Shown here piece by piece: positions 1-10,559 of a stretch of 64,000 bases of DNA (its first letter is position 1; each line of letters starts with the position of its first letter). The stretch is from positions 3,831,723 to 3,895,722 of the forward strand of contig VUYV01000044.1 in NCBI GenBank assembly GCA_008711295.1. Reading direction: 5' to 3'. Both the position numbers and the translations under genes were made by a program. Below the pieces are notes generated by a model. The model searched no databases, was not told the DNA's origin, and worked only from the letters and a program-made list of their open reading frames with translations. The stretch comes from Anarhynchus alexandrinus. Lineage: Eukaryota; Chordata; Aves; Charadriiformes; Charadriidae.

Positions 1-2159
1 CTGCCTCCCCCCAGCAGTTGCAAGACATGGCAGAGATTATGAATCATCACTTTGTCTAGACACATTCTGTAAATTTTTCCTCTCCTTGAAAAAGATGACA
101 AGAGATGCTATATGGCACGTTCCCCTTCTTTTTTTTTTTTTTTTGCATCTCAGCTACTTGATGTCATTCATCAATGGCAACAGGTTCATATTCTCTTGCA
201 GTCACTCTCTACAAGGGCTTGCTGGGGTAATAACTGCGCTAAAACAAACCTTCTGGCCAGAATTTGATAGTCCGGTCATGGACATGGGCAGAACATGTTA
301 TCTTCAGTGCCCTGTCTGGTTTTGCTCAGCTTCTCTCAAGGAAGATAGGGTGCAGGCTGAGAAAACAGCCGGTAGAATGCTCGAACGTGGGTAGTTAGGT
401 GAAACACGCATGTGGGGATTATCCAGGAGCGAAGGAGAAAGGTGCCTGACAGGCTGAGATAAGCCCTGAGGGTGAGAACTGATGGATCCTCGATTTCTGT
501 CCAATTGCACGAGATGATTCTGGAAAGGTGCAGCAGGAAATGAGAGTACTCTGAGAGGAGTCAAAGGAGACAGATTCTGCCTGCTTCTGAGCAAGTACAG
601 AATTAGCTCGGAGTCAAATGCAGTTCCCCGGGCTTTTAAAGCATCCGCCTGCTTTAAGTCACTAATAACATAATATTTATGATTTCTATGCAAGGTAAGG
701 ATATTACAAAGTTTTAGACAGACTGTCAGAAATGGTTCAGAGGACGGGTTTCCCCCATGAATGGCACTGCCTAATTAAAGTATGGTCCTCCGTGCTAGCT
801 ATCTTATAAGCAAACCTCGAGCTCTGGATTAGCGACTGCAAAGGAACTAGTTGGTTCTGTGTGCACGTGCTAAGACAAGAGCACGTAGGAAAGGGAGCAA
901 TGGTTGCATATTTCTGAAGACCTAAGTGTTATCCACACACCGAAAAAAGGTGCAACCTTTGACAGAAGTCCAGTGTAAAGTTTTCTGATGAATACCCTTA
1001 CTCAGGTCAATGAATGGTTTTTTCCTGCTGACTCAAACAAGTGTTTGTGCGAAGCCTTGCATGTGTCTCACAAGCACAGTCAGTAAACTTTTCTGCATCT
1101 GATCACAGACTGTGTTTCACTGGGATCTTCTCACCTGTGTCCACAGAGAAAGGTTTCATGGGGCAGGTTGTCTATCCAGTCTATCAGAATTTTGGTGCAG
1201 AAGGAACTAAGTATACCAAGAACATATCTGCGGAGGGGTATAACGTACCTGCTCTTTTCACGCACAAAATATCAATAGTCTAATCAGCATCTGCAAAATT
1301 TTAGATGGCTATCGTTCATGCTGCAGTCATCAATCAAGGAGTAAAGGAGTGTTCACCACACAGCTCGCAGAGATTTAAAAGCCTTTGGGGGAACGGGTGT
1401 TTTAAAAGGAGGCTCAAGGGTTTCTCGGACACTTTCTACTCAGAGCGAGTTTGTCTGAGGTTTTTACACAATTTAATGTTGCTGAATTGTGCCTGATGAT
1501 GCTGTGCCTGAAGATGTTTGAAGATGGAGCTGCTTTCTTAAAATCAAAACATGCCATGAGATTAAGGCAGCTCTCACGAAATGCTTTTTCAAAATGAAAA
1601 TGAGGAGTTGTTGACATAACAATGTTGAAAGCTACCAGTTCGGAGCTTGACTGAAAGAAAAATCTTTGTCCTGGCATAATTTCTTCTAACAGCCCTGTTA
1701 TTTCTTAAAATCAATTCTAGGTTTTCTAAAAGATTCCTTTTCTCAAAGCATAGTATTTGCATTCACCCCAAAGTATTTTCTCTCTCCCAAACTTGATTTT
1801 GCAAAAAAATTCATTTTAATTTCATTTTATTTCATTTCGATTCATTTCATTTAATTTCATTTTCCAAACACAAAAGAATTTGAAATTTCAGGACTGTTAA
1901 AAAAAACCCAGCAAACCTAGTTCCCACTCTCTTTCAGCGGCAATGAAAGGCACCGGCCTCATGCAGGTGTGAAGACGAGGAGCTGTCAGCTCCAACACAC
2001 ATCGCACGGAAGTACAACGCCCCCCCAGAAAGACGAAAAACAAGTGAAGGAGTTTGAGCGTGGCCAGCGTGAGGCACGTGGCTTCACAGGGCTGCGCGGC
2101 CGCTTTGTTGTAAAATTTTGAGCATCCTCTGAGACTGTTGGGGAAGGGGTGAGCAGACA
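1..2159. other. Intergenic DNA, no gene seen
   Basis: AT-rich non-coding sequence lying on the 3' side of CYP24A1. All open frames here are short, lack recognisable domains and have no matching splice partners. In the human order BCAS1 would lie on this side, but I recognise no BCAS1 exon. It contains a T homopolymer near 127-143 and a TTCAT-rich stretch listed separately. Confidence 0.5.
1810..1864. repeat. TTCAT-rich simple repeat
   Basis: An imperfect run of TTCATTT/TTTCAT pentamer-like units, interrupted by single-base changes. It is a degenerate microsatellite with no sign of function. Confidence 0.6.
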
Positions 2160-2546
2160 GGAGGTTTTAGAGAGATGGGAGCTGACCTCTTCTCCCTGGT
2201 GACAAGTGATAGGACAAGAGGAAACGGGTTCAAGTTATGTCAGGGCAGGTTTAGATTGGATATTAGGAAGTATTTTTTCACTGAAAGGGTTATTAAACAT
2301 TGGAATAGGCTGCCCAGAGAGGTGGTGGATTCACCATCCCTGGAGGTGTTTAAGAAAAGGGTAGATGAGGTGCTTAGGGACATGGTTTAGAAGTGGGTGG
2401 GTGGTGGTTTGTTTTGGGGTTTTTTTTTGGTTGTTTTTTTTTTTTGTTTTTTTTTTTTTTTTCTTCAGGGTAGGTTAACGGTTGGACTTGATGATCTTAA
2501 AGGTCCCTTCCAACCTCACTAATTCTATGATTCTATGATTCTATGA
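2160..2546 (+). mobile_element. CR1 LINE, 5'-truncated 3' end
   Basis: Chicken-repeat-1 type non-LTR retrotransposon in plus orientation. Its first part still reads through about 71 codons that match the end of the CR1 ORF2 reading frame, including the [18 protein letters not shown] block. The frame ends in a TAG after DMV. The CR1 3' UTR follows, with the GGTTGGACTTGATGATCTTAAAGGTCCCTTCCAACCT hairpin region split by a T/G-rich expansion. It ends in three ATTCTATG-type octamers at about 2522-2545, the classic CR1 terminus in place of a poly(A) tail. The 5' end is truncated, as in almost all CR1 copies. Open codons and modest divergence suggest a fairly young insertion. Confidence 0.93.
2406..2463 (+). 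repeat. T/G-rich low-complexity expansion inside CR1
   Basis: Long T runs broken by single or double G residues sit where CR1 normally has a short linker between the end of ORF2 and the 3' hairpin. This is probably slippage expansion within the element after insertion. Confidence 0.7.
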
Positions 2547-2619
2547 CAGCAGATGTTCATGCTTTGAATAGTGCATTTCGTTATGACCATGCCAGCACCT
2601 TTCTCGGCAGTTTAACCCT

Positions 2620-2800
2620 CCCCGCGTGTTTGTGCTGCGCAGGTCCTGCACCCGTGTCTCTTCCCGGGACACCCTGCGCCCGGCCGTGCCGCCGCGGGGC
2701 CATGGGGAGCCGCGGGAGCGCAGAGCCCGTCCCCGGCCGCCCCGCTCGCCGGCTGTGCCCCGACACGAGGGCTCGGGCTGCCGGCTCAGGCAGCCAAACA
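2620..2800. other. Isolated CpG-rich patch
   Basis: About 180 bases rich in G, C and CpG in AT-rich surroundings, beginning shortly after the CR1 end. It contains a good initiation context (GCCATGG near 2699-2705). The plus-strand frame from that ATG runs 46 codons to a TGA at 2840-2842, but the peptide (starting MGSRGSAEPVPG) is Arg/Pro-rich and matches nothing I know. It could be an orphan CpG island, a distal promoter or a GC-biased relic. No coding claim is made. Confidence 0.45.
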
Positions 2801-5800
2801 CAATATCCATTTCCTTTCATAATCCCCATCTCTCTCTGTTGAGACAGGCGTGTTGGTGGTTGCTGTGCGATCTGTCTGAACACCCTCTACTTTAACTTCC
2901 CTTGTGAGCATGTTATTTCCATTACGCAGAATTCACACCTTTGTTTATTTGCCCAGGAGCTCTGATTTTCCCCAGAACTGCCAGTTGCTTCTTCTATCGT
3001 TTTTCCCTGGATCCCATTGACTTCTATATATAGCACAATACTCCCCGTGTCCTCAAAAATCTGTGGCCTTTTCCAGGGAAGCCCACTGGGCGCCAATCAC
3101 AACCCAAGAGGGGCTGGGAGGAAACAGTGGCTTCCCGAGGGGCTCTTCAATATGCAGAAAAATGTGCAGAAAAATGTTTTTCAGAGGGCACCTGCCAGAA
3201 CCCTGGTGTTGGATCAAAGCACAGATCAAATATTTGGCATCAGCCATATCCCTCCCTGAACATCTCCACCTGCAGGTAGTATAATATGCTATTTTTAAAT
3301 ATTTATTCCATTCATTTGTATCTACTCACAAATAAAACTCCCCCCCACCCCATGCCAAGTGAATGGTGAATATCTGCACGCCGTTGGCTCACAGCTAACT
3401 CTTTGATTCCTCAAGCAATGAGCTGGTCTAGTTTCTCTTTCAATTCTGCCTTTGGGCAAGAAAAACTTTGCAAGAGTTATGAATCAACTCTATTTGAAGC
3501 TACCCTGCATCCTGGAAAATGTCCTCAAGCGTGTCTTCCCGTGCATGAGTTGCCAGACTTCCCTCTGAGTGTGCCCCTTTGCTGGAAATTTGTTTTGCCA
3601 CGGTTCAGCAACAAGGACATCTTTTGCAATTCATTCTTCTTTTCTGATTTGTTCAAAACAGAAGGAAAGTTCCTGAGAGGTTCTTGTGTATCCAAAGTGA
3701 AACTTTGGTATTTAGGGAAAAAAAAAATCCTCCTGGATTTAGATGCCTTAATTTCACCTAAATATTTGAGACCTTGAAGATCTGCATCTCAAACCAAATG
3801 ATTCAGCACCCATATTTCTCTTAAGAGTGATCTTGGGAATCACTCCTTAGGTCAATCCGTGCAGCTACAGGTACTGTTACATGGTGCCTTTGACTAACAT
3901 AAAGCCATGTGGCAGCTCAGAGGGTCTTGCCCTGTCCAACTCTATGGTGTCATCCCCCAGATACATGTTCACGCCACTTTCCTACTGTTGACTCCAGCAA
4001 TTTTGTAGCCAAGAGGTGAGTCAGAGCAACTCTCTGATCCTACTAAAACCAACCCTGCAAAAAAGGTTTTTGTCTGGATCAAAGTCTCATGGTTGAGAGA
4101 GATCAGGACACATGGTCACGAGACGGGTGAAGGACAACAGCCCATAATTAGTCTGTGAACCCACAAAGTTCCCTTGGGGTGCAATCTGCACAGGGCTTTT
4201 ATTGCAGGTTAGCTAACCACACCTGAAAAAATTCGCACAACGATCCTATCTATTCTTCTGAATTAGTGTGAATGGCTTCTATGGACAAGCCCCTTCCATT
4301 TGCAGAAGAGGCTGCGGAGTTCAACCCTCATTGACAGGTAGTGAATGTCGTTGAAGCCCTAGGCGTCTAAATCAACGATGAAAGCATTATTTATAAAGAG
4401 GTCTCAAAAAAAAAAAAAGAAAAAAATAGAAAATCCTTACAATTACGGGCCTGCGTTCTTCTTGAAACTCTACTGCACTTTCTCTCCCTGAAATGTCTTT
4501 TTCAACCTACATGTAAACAGATATTTAGTAGACAGGTATGTCGAGCAGAAGCCTCTGCAAAGGCGCAGCACTGCTCCTGGTTTTCATAAAGCTGATAAAG
4601 CAATATCTCACTTCATGGCCAATGTTTCCCTCAGTCTGCACTTTTTATCAGTCCTTTCAAAAGAAAGCACTTAGACGTGAACTTGGAAATATTAAATTCT
4701 TTTAGGACAAGCAAATGCGTGATATCTTATGGATCCGAATTCCCATCATGTATCTTGAGTAACACATCTATCAATTTCCCTCTTTTCTGGGAGTTGCTGA
4801 GAAAAAATAATACAGTTATTCTTAGTCTAATTAACGTTTCTTTCTTTTATGCAAGCTTTGGAATGGATAAATCATGTTTATTGAACATTTGTATGGAGTA
4901 CTGTTTTGAATTGAGCTGGTTGCCATTAATAGCAAAGTGTACTTGGACCCTTGCACTAAATAAATCATTCATGGCCAGAAATGATCTTTTTCTTTGTAAA
5001 AAATCCAATGTTTATTCTAAGGCTTCTCTTCAGGGAGGTATGCTTCTGACGTGTACCAAAATGTGACTTTTTTATAGCTTTCTTGATGACAACCTAGCAT
5101 TATTTTGCATTATCTAACAAATTTCTATTTCTCCAATGATTTGTCTATGTTCTTCAAAGCTAAATAACAGACACTGTTGCACACCTCCCTTACTAAAAAC
5201 AAACACTGCCAAATTCCTTTACTTATCACCTCACAAGTAATCTCTTCCTCATTTACCAATGAATAATTTGTATTAAAATGTAAAAGTGAAATTTTTTAGC
5301 AGAAACTCCATTTCATACAGAATTTTATTTGTTCACTAGCCTTGCTTAGAAAATATCCCGAGTTTTTACTAAGTATTTTTAGGGATGTTATCCGTGCTTC
5401 ATTATAGGTTTTTGGCTTTTTTATACACATGTACACACACACAAATGTTTCATTCACTGTGATTTTTCAAAAAACGTCATCAGTGAAACACTGTTATGAG
5501 AAAATACATGTCTGTATCATCCTCTAAAAATATTTAAAGACGGCATTGGTTTCAATTTCATTTTAAAGCAGAAAAACATCTATTTTTTCAAAGCTAGAAA
5601 TTACAGTTAGCACCCAGAATTAGTATTAAATGGAGAAGCCACAGTAAAAGCTCCCAATAAGAATTTAATATGTCCAGTGTGTCCAATTACTTGAGAAATT
5701 TATATCTGTGCATTCAATGACTGCATACAAGGTATCTCCTGTTTTGTTCTTTGGGGTTTGGGTTTTTTTTTTTCCGGTTTGTTTGTTTAGTTGGGGTTTT

Positions 5801-7730
5801 TTTGTGTGTGGAGTGTGCTCTGAAGCTTTTTGCTTGTATTGAAATGAGATACGGAATGTGTGTGTCACAAGGAGCAATGTGTATTTAAAGCTTTTTTTTT
5901 CTATTGCTCTGACTTTCAAACATAGCCAGAGGGAAGACAGGATCATTCCAGAGTACCAAAATTTGGCATCTCCTCAACCGAGCAAAAGATGCGTGTGAAC
6001 CCAACTATCTTCATGTCTTCCTGCCCCGAATCTTGCTCTCGAAGTCTTCCATGTTCTACCTATGCTCTGCAGGCCCCCTTTAAAATGACTAAAATTTGGA
6101 TCCTAGCTGAGGCCTTCTCCTGTGCTTTATGGTAGGACAGCCAGTGAAATCCTATCAACCTGCGACCTCAACATAATGAGTGTGTTGACAAAGTGCAGTT
6201 GGGTATCTGCAGCCCGTGGCTGAATGTTCCTGCAAAGCCACCAAAGCAGCTCCCAGTTTTAGGACTGAGGATGGCCTTTGCCCATGGATTGAGCTGGCTC
6301 TTGGCTGACCCTTGATGAGATATGTGGGTACCTTTGCCCTGCACCAAGTGGGACTGAGCTTGATTCAGGCATTGACCTCATCTGCAAAACCATTTGTGAC
6401 TTCCATTGGTATAACTGAGATAACAACAAGGGCTTTTTTGTGGGAACTTGAAAGTCTAGATAAGTGCGACCCATACTGCCTGAGGTATGAGTTTTTCAGA
6501 GCCTTCCTTCCGCCATTTCCATTAAATTTAGAGAACATTTTTCATTTCTTCGCCTTGAGCCAACTCCCTGCTGCTGGAAGTCCGTCCGGCAGTGAGGGTA
6601 CCCTCCAGTTCAAGGTGAGCAAGACCTGCACCATTCCCCTGCTTCTCTCCTATCTCCCGCCTTTATGTGGAACACAGTTCAATAGCAGGATGAATCAGAT
6701 GTGATTTGTTTGATTTACTATCAAGTTTCTGGGCACCTAGGTTGATAGCAGAGGGTAAAGTATAAACGTGCATACCAATTTGGGAAGACCAGGAGTAACT
6801 CTCGTACTCGGAGTTCCCCTTTATTGCCCTGTTGTGCTCCCTACCAGCTGCCGCCTCCCCTGCCTTCCCTTCTCCTCTGACACGAGGTGCCTGGAGTTCA
6901 TTCAACACGCTTCACAATTAGAGGCAAAGAGTTCGAACTTGTCGAGAAGAACATGCCCAAGAAAGCCAAGTATAATTTGCCCTGATTATAAAATGCATTC
7001 CATTCCACACTTGTTTTGACATTGTCCCTTGGAGAAAAACATTTTGTCTCATAAAGAAGTCTCGTTGCCGCTGTCCGTGTCAGGAGGAGGATTGCTCCAT
7101 AAGTGTTCAGTTCCATCCAAACCCCACAATGTAAAGCTTTCTAAAACTCCTGGATCCAAATACCATAGCTTAAGTTTAACTTTTTATGTTGTTCCAAAGC
7201 CACAGGCTACCGATCACACAGCTGAGACAAAAACTGTGGACAGGAGATCAAAGTCAATGTAGTCCTTCCTCTGCTAGCAAAGAAGAATATAGGAACATGG
7301 GAGATAGGGTCCAGACAGGTATTCTATACGGTGTTAATGCACTTTTGGATAAACAAACAAGAAAGTGAACAGTAATATTCACACGGAGAGTTGGGCTGTC
7401 TTGAAAAACGTACACTGTAACGATGAACCAGGTCCCAAGTGTGGTCTCCATCCATACCAGTCACGCTTCCCTGCCCAAAGAATTGTACGGATTCTCTAGT
7501 CGCTCATACCAGTTTCGTGTTAGTTTACATTTCTCATTGTCAACAAACATATTCCTGGTTGATACCGCGGTGTGTGGAAGGGATTTAAGGCAGCGGGAGT
7601 GGACCCCTGCGCTACAGCAGAGGAGAGCAGAGAGTCGGCAGTATGGCCCGAAAGGCCAGGACGTGCGCTGCTTCTGGGACAAAACAATTTAGCATCTCTG
7701 CGGTTTTTACTCTCTTGAAAGCTGATACTC

Positions 7731-7772
7731 AGAAATACCAAGAATAAATGTAGAAATACCAAGAATAAATGT
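7731..7772. repeat. Perfect 21-bp tandem duplication
   Basis: Two identical, directly adjoining copies of a 21-base unit (AGAAATACCAAGAATAAATGT) occupy 7731-7751 and 7752-7772. This is a recent slippage or duplication event in non-coding DNA. Confidence 0.9.
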
Positions 7773-9074
7773 AAGTGAATAAGCATAGTGCTCGGTTTCG
7801 TAATGTAATATTCATACTTTCTCCCAAGCCATGCCTGGAAGGACACATAAAAAAAATTTGAATGCAGCCACCCACACTACGGTATATCAATCCACAGGTT
7901 ATTAGAACAACACACGCATCCAGGGTGAGAGATTAATGACACTGCTTGTAGTTTCAACCTCAATAGGCCCTTTGTTTCAATTATCTGAAGTAAAAAGGAC
8001 GCTTTTTCTTCTAAAGCTACAACCCTTACATGACTTTTGGATATGTGTGCCACAAAAGACATGCTGGGAATTGTTAAACTTTTACAAAAAGCGACAATGC
8101 ATTAAAAACCCCACGCATACACGTGCAGTCCCACTGAGGTCAATACAATGTTTCACATGTTTAAAATTAAGCCCATGATGAGTTGTTCCCCTAAAATTTA
8201 TTCTGAAATGAACTCTAGCTATGAACATTTTGCAGAATTAGTTTTTCAGAGCTTGGATTATTTTACCCCATCAGTTAAAGCCAGCGCTGATGCAGACATG
8301 TATTCTACCTCTAGTTGTTGAAAACAAAGATCCTTCCCAGTGCAGAAGAAGACAAACTAGAACACATTATCTGTCATCTAATCAGGGCAGTGAAAGGTGT
8401 ATGCGGAGAGTGAGTCAGAGCATAAGACCTAACAGCCAGCTTATAATGAACAGAACATGTACGAAAAATGCCAGATTGTCAGTCCTGAAAACTGGCATTC
8501 TTTATTCATAAAAAAGGCGCAGATTAGTTGGCTCCAACTTTTTCTGTCTCATTCCCACTAACACGCCTAAAGCTTGAACAGAATTAACTTCCTTTTGGAT
8601 ATGTAAACCTCCTTCACTTCCTTGTTGAGAAAGTTAATGTGGAGGCCAATTAATTCCATTCATTTTACGATCCAACTATCTTCCTCTGAGGAGTAACTGT
8701 AGGAAATGGTAACAGGGAAGTAGTGTTGTCATTATCTTTTTAAAAAGGAATTCTGAATGAGCAAATCATTTCAAAGAAGCAAAGAACTGAACTGAATTTT
8801 TCCAGCTGACCAGAGGCGAAAGGTTTCATAGACATTTATTAATCTCAGAAGCATCATGCTGTTTTTCATACTTCTGAAATACAAGAAAAAGAAAAGCATC
8901 TGGGTTTCTTAATGTGCGGGTCTGGCTTGGTCATTCATTATCTTTGTAGTTTGATAATTACCTGTTTCCTAGGTTAATTGCTTTGGACATGTAGTTTGAG
9001 GTAGCAGATTAATGAAGTTCTTTGAAAACTTCAGGAACCTGAAAATCTACAAAGCTTCCGGAACAAAATTTTCC

Positions 9075-9087
9075 AGGTCAGTGGTCA
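9075..9087 (+). promoter_or_regulatory. DR1-like nuclear receptor site (candidate)
   Basis: AGGTCA and TGGTCA half-sites are separated by one base. This is the direct-repeat-1 layout bound by RXR heterodimers, HNF4 and COUP-TF. It lies about 3.7 kb past the CYP24A1 stop codon on the 3' side. Such 13-base matches occur by chance, so it is only a candidate. Confidence 0.25.
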
Positions 9088-9524
9088 TTGTACTTTGAGA
9101 AATCCAGAAGACAGCACACATTTGTACCTCAGCTTGTACAGAGTTGGTCAAAACCTTACTCAGAGCAACACTTGTATAGATCTTTGAGTCCACTAAATTT
9201 AAACAGTGAAAATAATAAGCAGTCCAGTAAGCATGAACCTGTGATTTACTATACAGAAGCAATAAAGGATTTCGAAACAGCTGATAGCTATGCTGTCAAG
9301 GTCAGTTCAACCAGATAACACCTCTTCCCTTTGGTTGTCTTTAAAAGTTAAATCATCGGAACATTTGCGAGCAATGTGGGATGCCTGGAATTGAACAATA
9401 GTCCTGACTTTCTGTTAACACTTGTTCCACATTGGCACAACTCCATTGGCTGTAATGGGGTAATATTAGTTTATAATACTGTAAGAAGAGACTTAGTGTA
9501 TATTATTGTCGCAGCTTGGGCAGA

Positions 9525-9680
9525 TTTCCCCCCAAAGTCTTGCACCTGAGCAGGAGCTGCCAGAGCCCCCCGGGGATGGGGCGAGCACCTGCGCTCCCCC
9601 AGCCCACCTTCCCGGGCTCCGGGACCCACCGCTCTGCCAGAGTGGTTCCAGCAGCCCGAGCTCCACGCGCTCGAAAGCAC
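9525..9680. other. GC-rich patch downstream of CYP24A1
   Basis: About 155 bases of G/C-rich sequence with C runs and CpGs, standing out from AT-rich flanks. Open frames exist on both strands because stop codons are rare in such composition, but none resembles a known protein. It may be a small regulatory element or a local GC-biased tract. Confidence 0.4.
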
Positions 9681-10199
9681 ACATTGCAGTATGATTTTCA
9701 GAAAAGCGACATTCTCACACAGTGCTGTGCGGTTTTTCGTACACCATCATTCACTCCGCCGGAGGCAGCCTTGACTTGGCAAAGACGGCGCGGTTTTGAG
9801 AACTGTCAGATTTGCTCTTTGCCTAACCATCAGGCTGTCAGTCACGGTGCTGGGTGGATGGCTTTTTTTTTAATATACATCATTTCTTTTGATCCTGCAA
9901 AGGCTCAAACTATTTTCATCCTTCCTCAAATCTTTATATTGATTTTATCTTGTCATAATGGCAGAGAAATGTAACAATCCCACCCCTGGAGACCTCAGCA
10001 CTGTGCATGTGGGGGAGAAACATGTTCAGACTGTGCTATGGATGCAGAAAGCCTCCGATCACCAGCATTCACTGAGGTCTGATAGGATTACACAGAGGGA
10101 AAGGGGCTGTGGGCATGGATTTAATACATTTCTGAATCCCTGGGCTAGCCTGGGTCGAAGGAATGGCAAGATTAATGGCATGAAAGGAGTTTGGCATCA

Positions 10200-10340
10200 A
10201 AGCTCTGTGCTGCAGGGCTTAACTCGCCCGTCCCTGCTAAGCCAGGGTCCACCTCGCCGGGGCTGCCGGGTGCCGGGCAGTGCCCACCGTAGCCTCCCGC
10301 TGGGAGTGGGGCTTTGCAAACCGCTCCCCGGGTAGGGCGC
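10200..10340. other. Second GC-rich patch downstream of CYP24A1
   Basis: About 140 bases of GC- and CpG-enriched DNA just beyond the likely 3' end of CYP24A1. No recognisable coding content. Function unknown. Confidence 0.35.
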
Positions 10341-10559
10341 CATTACAGCACACGATCAAGCAACTTGGGGGTATTGTAAAGCAGAAGTTTTTCACTGTTG
10401 AATTAAGTAACCCGATTTTGTAGAATGTCAAGTTCAAGCCCATTGAGGATATTATGCAGAGGGATGAACGTTACACAGCAACTTTTTTGCAAGAAGTTAC
10501 CATGAAAGACAGGACTTTTGAAATGCTACAAAGACTTTGTAATAAACTATGGAAGACTA

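Larger units (their letters stand above)
2801..9524. other. Intergenic DNA, no gene seen
   Basis: AT-rich non-coding sequence. Several open frames of 60-130 codons occur on both strands, but none shows a known domain, a codon bias distinct from background or flanking splice signals consistent with a gene. Contents worth noting are a 21-bp tandem duplication at 7731 and a DR1-like nuclear receptor half-site pair at 9075, both listed separately. Confidence 0.5.

Noticed and set aside
3403..3777. 124-codon plus-strand open frame
   Set aside because: Low-complexity Phe/Lys/Leu-rich translation, no domain, and an A homopolymer inside.
1..10559. Search for BCAS1 exons
   Set aside because: BCAS1 is the expected neighbour on this side, but no frame here carries a recognisable BCAS1 segment with splice sites.
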